Assembly: GCA_020627535.1 (NCBI GenBank)
Contig: JAHDGU010000002.1
Span: 346,314-410,313 of the forward strand
DNA: 64,000 nt
Source of the DNA: Saprospiraceae bacterium
GTDB taxonomy: Bacteria; Bacteroidota; Bacteroidia; Chitinophagales; Saprospiraceae
Direction of reading: 5' to 3'
The notes under the pieces: model-generated
Told to the model about the DNA's origin: nothing
The model's input: only the letters and a program-made list of their open reading frames with translations
The model's database searches: none
Shown here: piece after piece, positions 61,844 through 64,000 of the stretch
How the letters are laid out: every line of letters starts with the position of its first letter
Position numbering within the stretch: position 1 is the first letter of the stretch
Program-made: the position numbers and the translations under genes

Positions 61844-62362
61844 ATGAAAATCTCCAACATACATACGGACAGACTCACACTCAAGGAAGTGAAACAAGCA
61901 GATATTGAAAATATCTATTGTGGCCTATCTCATCCTCAAGTCATCAAGCACTATGGTGTCAGCTACTCGAGTCTTGAGGCTACTCAAGAGCAGATGGATT
62001 GGTATGGACAAGATCAACAAGCTTGGTGGTCCATCACGAAGATATCAGATGGCATCTTCTGTGGTGCAGCTGGATTTAATGATATTTCCAAAGAGCACAA
62101 GAAAGCAGAGATCGGCCTGTGGCTACTTCCTGAGTACTGGGGCAAAGGCATCATGACCGAGGTGATGCCGGCAATCTGCAACTATGCCTTCCGGCAGATG
62201 AATATCCATCGTATCGAAGGATTTGTGGAGTCAACAAATACCAATTGTAAAAGAGCCATGTCCAAGTTGGATTTTAACCATGAAGGAACGATGCGAGACT
62301 GTGAAGTGAAAGATGGGCAGTATGTGAGTGTGGATATTTATGCATTGATCGATCCTCATTAG
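61844..62362 (+). CDS. GNAT family N-acetyltransferase
   Basis: 172 residues. Starts MKISNIHTDRLTLKEVKQADI, the RimJ/RimL-like form. The acetyl-CoA-binding region is IGLWLLPEYWGKGIMTEVMPA, followed by NIHRIEGFVESTNTNCKRAMSKLDF with the usual N-x-x-S/C-x(5)-K-x-G-like pattern (here LDF in place of LGF). The substrate cannot be predicted. It stands alone between the repeat element behind the Fic gene and the convergent cupin gene. Confidence 0.9.
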   Translation: MKISNIHTDRLTLKEVKQADIENIYCGLSHPQVIKHYGVSYSSLEATQEQMDWYGQDQQAWWSITKISDGIFCGAAGFNDISKEHKKAEIGLWLLPEYWGKGIMTEVMPAICNYAFRQMNIHRIEGFVESTNTNCKRAMSKLDFNHEGTMRDCEVKDGQYVSVDIYALIDPH

Positions 62363-62371
62363 GAGACACGC

Positions 62372-62737
62372 TCACACCCACTCACACTCCTCAACCGTCC
62401 TCTCATCTTGCACGTCTCCCGTGTGCTTGATCTTGGCAGGTTCAAAAAGCATCACCCAGGTTTCTTCTTCGGCTACTGGTAGATGCTGGGTGGCTTTGGG
62501 GACGACGCACATTTCACCTTGGCGAAGAGTGATCTGACCTTCGTCAAATTTTAGCGTAAGCGCACCTCGTACTACAAAAAATAGCTCATCCTCTTCTGCG
62601 TGATCATGCCAGACAAATTCCCCTTCCAACTTTGCCAACTTCACTTGCTGACCATTGCACTCGGCGATGATCTTCGGAGTCCACTGCTCAGTGAACTTGG
62701 AGAATTTCTCTCGGATATTGATAAGTTTTGGCAGCAT
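62372..62737 (-). CDS. Cupin domain protein
   Basis: 121 residues. The small single-domain cupin is marked by FVWHDHAEEDELFFVVRG (metal-ligand histidines and glutamate) and the second motif GEMCVVPKATQHLPVAEE. Such proteins bind a metal and a small polar ligand or act as isomerases. It starts 6 bases after the end of the GH13 glycosidase gene and is probably co-transcribed with it, suggesting a sugar-related or regulatory role (inference). Confidence 0.88.
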   Translation of the reverse strand: MLPKLINIREKFSKFTEQWTPKIIAECNGQQVKLAKLEGEFVWHDHAEEDELFFVVRGALTLKFDEGQITLRQGEMCVVPKATQHLPVAEEETWVMLFEPAKIKHTGDVQDERTVEECEWV

Positions 62738-62743
62738 GGGCGT

Positions 62744-64000
62744 TTATTTTTTGACATCGATGACGTAAACAGATTTTGCCGCAAGGCTGATCGACATGGC
62801 ATCGCCCTGGATCTTAGCACCTAGTGCATCTTGCAACATCGCTCCCTGAGGTAAAATCTCGGAAAATCTCATTAAGTCTAGCGACTGCTGCTCCCCCTTA
62901 TTGAGGACCACCATGACCATATCTGTCTCATCATATCTGAAATACACATAGACGCCATCTTTCGGCACGAAGTGCATCAACTTCCCATGATGCACCACCG
63001 GTCTACTCGCTCTCCAGTGTAGTAATTCTCGTAAAAAAGCTTGAGCCTCACGTGAACGAGCATGCGTGGAGAGCACATCGGCATCTGCATCAAGATCAAA
63101 TGCATCCTCGACATCAGCATCCCAGCCACCTGGAAAATCACTCCTTATCACACCGTGGCTCTCTGTACCTGGATTGGCCATCAGGATCTCAGTGCCATAG
63201 TAAAACTGTGGAATGCCTCTCATCGTAGCCGATAGGACACAGGCCATACGAAAAAGCTCATAGTCCTCTCCTACTTGTGTGAAGATCCGGCTCATATCGT
63301 GATTGTCCGGGAAGATCACCAGATCCTCAGGGTGTGAGTAGTGGAAGTCTTGAGCCAGAGTGGTGTAGAGCTCGATAAGACCCTTGCCCCACTCTTCTTC
63401 ATTGCGTAGGGCCTCGTGCATTTTCATGCAAAATGGAAAGTCCATCTGACTTTTGAGACAAGAGCTGTATCCATCACCATTGACTTTGTCTTGTTGCCAA
63501 TAAGCCACCGTCGCAGGATCATCTGTCCACTCTTCACCGACGATACTAAAATTGGGATACTCGCGCTGAATGGCACAAGTCCAGTCTGACATAAAATTGC
63601 GATCAGGATAGCTGTATGTGTCCTGGCGGATTCCTGTAATACCCGAGTACTCAATCCACCAGATCGAGTTTTGTATAAGGTACTTGGCCATAAATGGATT
63701 GCGCTGATTGAGATCGGGCATCGTCGGGACAAACCATCCGTCAACCATCTCCTTGCGGTCCAGGGCAGAGACATATGGATCCAAGAGTGTTGACTTGCGA
63801 TGATTGGTATTCTGATATTCCTCTCCTTGATAATTGAGCCAATCATCAAATGGTAGATCATCCATCCACCAGTGCAGTGAGCCGCAGTGATTGGCGATCA
63901 TGTCCATGATGATCTTGATGCCTTTTTCATCAGCGATGTGACAGAGATCACGATATTCTTCATTACTCCCAAAACGCGGATCTACCTTGTAGTAGTCAGT
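62744..64000 (-). CDS. GH13 alpha-amylase family glycosidase (cyclomaltodextrinase/neopullulanase-like), C-terminal part
   Basis: Partial gene: 418 residues before the stop are visible and the frame is open at the right edge (TDYYKVDPRFGSNEEY). GH13 regions seen are IIMDMIANHCGS (region I), GIRQDTYSYPDRNF (nucleophile Asp), FSIVGEEW (acid/base Glu) and LVIFPDNHDMSR (transition-state Asp), followed by a C-terminal beta domain (VYVYFRYDETDMVMVVLNKGE). The layout resembles cytoplasmic or periplasmic cyclomaltodextrinase/SusA-type enzymes that hydrolyse alpha-1,4-glucans. The N-terminus, including any signal peptide and N-domain, lies beyond 64000. Confidence 0.93.
   Translation of the reverse strand, partial: TDYYKVDPRFGSNEEYRDLCHIADEKGIKIIMDMIANHCGSLHWWMDDLPFDDWLNYQGEEYQNTNHRKSTLLDPYVSALDRKEMVDGWFVPTMPDLNQRNPFMAKYLIQNSIWWIEYSGITGIRQDTYSYPDRNFMSDWTCAIQREYPNFSIVGEEWTDDPATVAYWQQDKVNGDGYSSCLKSQMDFPFCMKMHEALRNEEEWGKGLIELYTTLAQDFHYSHPEDLVIFPDNHDMSRIFTQVGEDYELFRMACVLSATMRGIPQFYYGTEILMANPGTESHGVIRSDFPGGWDADVEDAFDLDADADVLSTHARSREAQAFLRELLHWRASRPVVHHGKLMHFVPKDGVYVYFRYDETDMVMVVLNKGEQQSLDLMRFSEILPQGAMLQDALGAKIQGDAMSISLAAKSVYVIDVKK

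Overview
The window comes from a bacterium of the phylum Bacteroidota, most likely a Saprospiria-type marine or aquatic lineage (lineage is an inference). The evidence is: several very large secreted proteins ending in type IX secretion (T9SS) C-terminal domains, including the gliding-motility-type (CHU_C-like) ending and SprB-like repeats; promoters of the TAnnTTTG type; ribosomal proteins L32 without zinc cysteines and L31 of type B; a bifunctional phosphoglucose/phosphomannose isomerase; and many lineage-typical families (DUF6503, YceD, GlmU-like, NhaD, group III truncated hemoglobin). No tRNA, rRNA, CRISPR array, transposase or phage gene was seen.

Layout. 1-15117 (minus): four giant secreted surface proteins in a row, the first cut by the window edge, the last a reprolysin-type metalloprotease with eleven PKD domains. 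15326-24650 (plus): an outer-membrane protein, then a housekeeping run (YceD-rpmF, RidA, trpS, envelope protein, lipoprotein, FAH-family enzyme, metK, gcvP) ending in a relic of an HxlR regulator. 24846-31833 (minus): truncated hemoglobin and acetyltransferase, a DEAD-box helicase, a lipoprotein, a T9SS cargo gene broken by one in-frame amber codon, a DUF1295 membrane protein and a sugar-phosphate isomerase. 31970-35215 (plus): YraN, rpmE2, a GlmU-like protein, a spermidine-synthase-like protein and a TPR membrane protein. 35212-37388 (minus): prephenate dehydratase and NhaD. 37522-40512 (plus): dusB, cca, small secreted protein. 40578-42775 (minus): gamma carbonic anhydrase, TraB/GumN lipoprotein, rlmB. 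42954-50426 (plus): an M36 metalloprotease and a DUF7948/SBBP-like giant protein, both T9SS cargo. 50622-64000: second DEAD-box helicase, sialate O-acetylesterase, barrel protein, SRPBCC protein, a TonB-receptor-like barrel with a 1037-residue TPR partner, a Fic protein bracketed by repeats, an acetyltransferase, a cupin and the end of a GH13 glycosidase.

How the parts relate. Much of the coding capacity serves the cell surface: at least six probable T9SS cargo proteins, two of them zinc metalloproteases, plus barrels and lipoproteins. The rest is mostly core metabolism and translation, often in tightly packed genes whose stop and start codons overlap (GTGA, TTGA, ATGA).

The most unusual signal is not a gene. 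It is a short interspersed element: a T-run followed by a GC-rich hairpin with a GAAA or GGAA loop (for example TTTGGGCGAAAGCCC). I count 20 copies in both orientations, in coding and noncoding DNA, in different reading frames, and with arm sequences that change together so that pairing is kept. Other points of interest are the repeats around and in front of the Fic gene, the single amber codon in the T9SS cargo gene, the HxlR relic in frame behind gcvP, and an alternating two-type PKD array.
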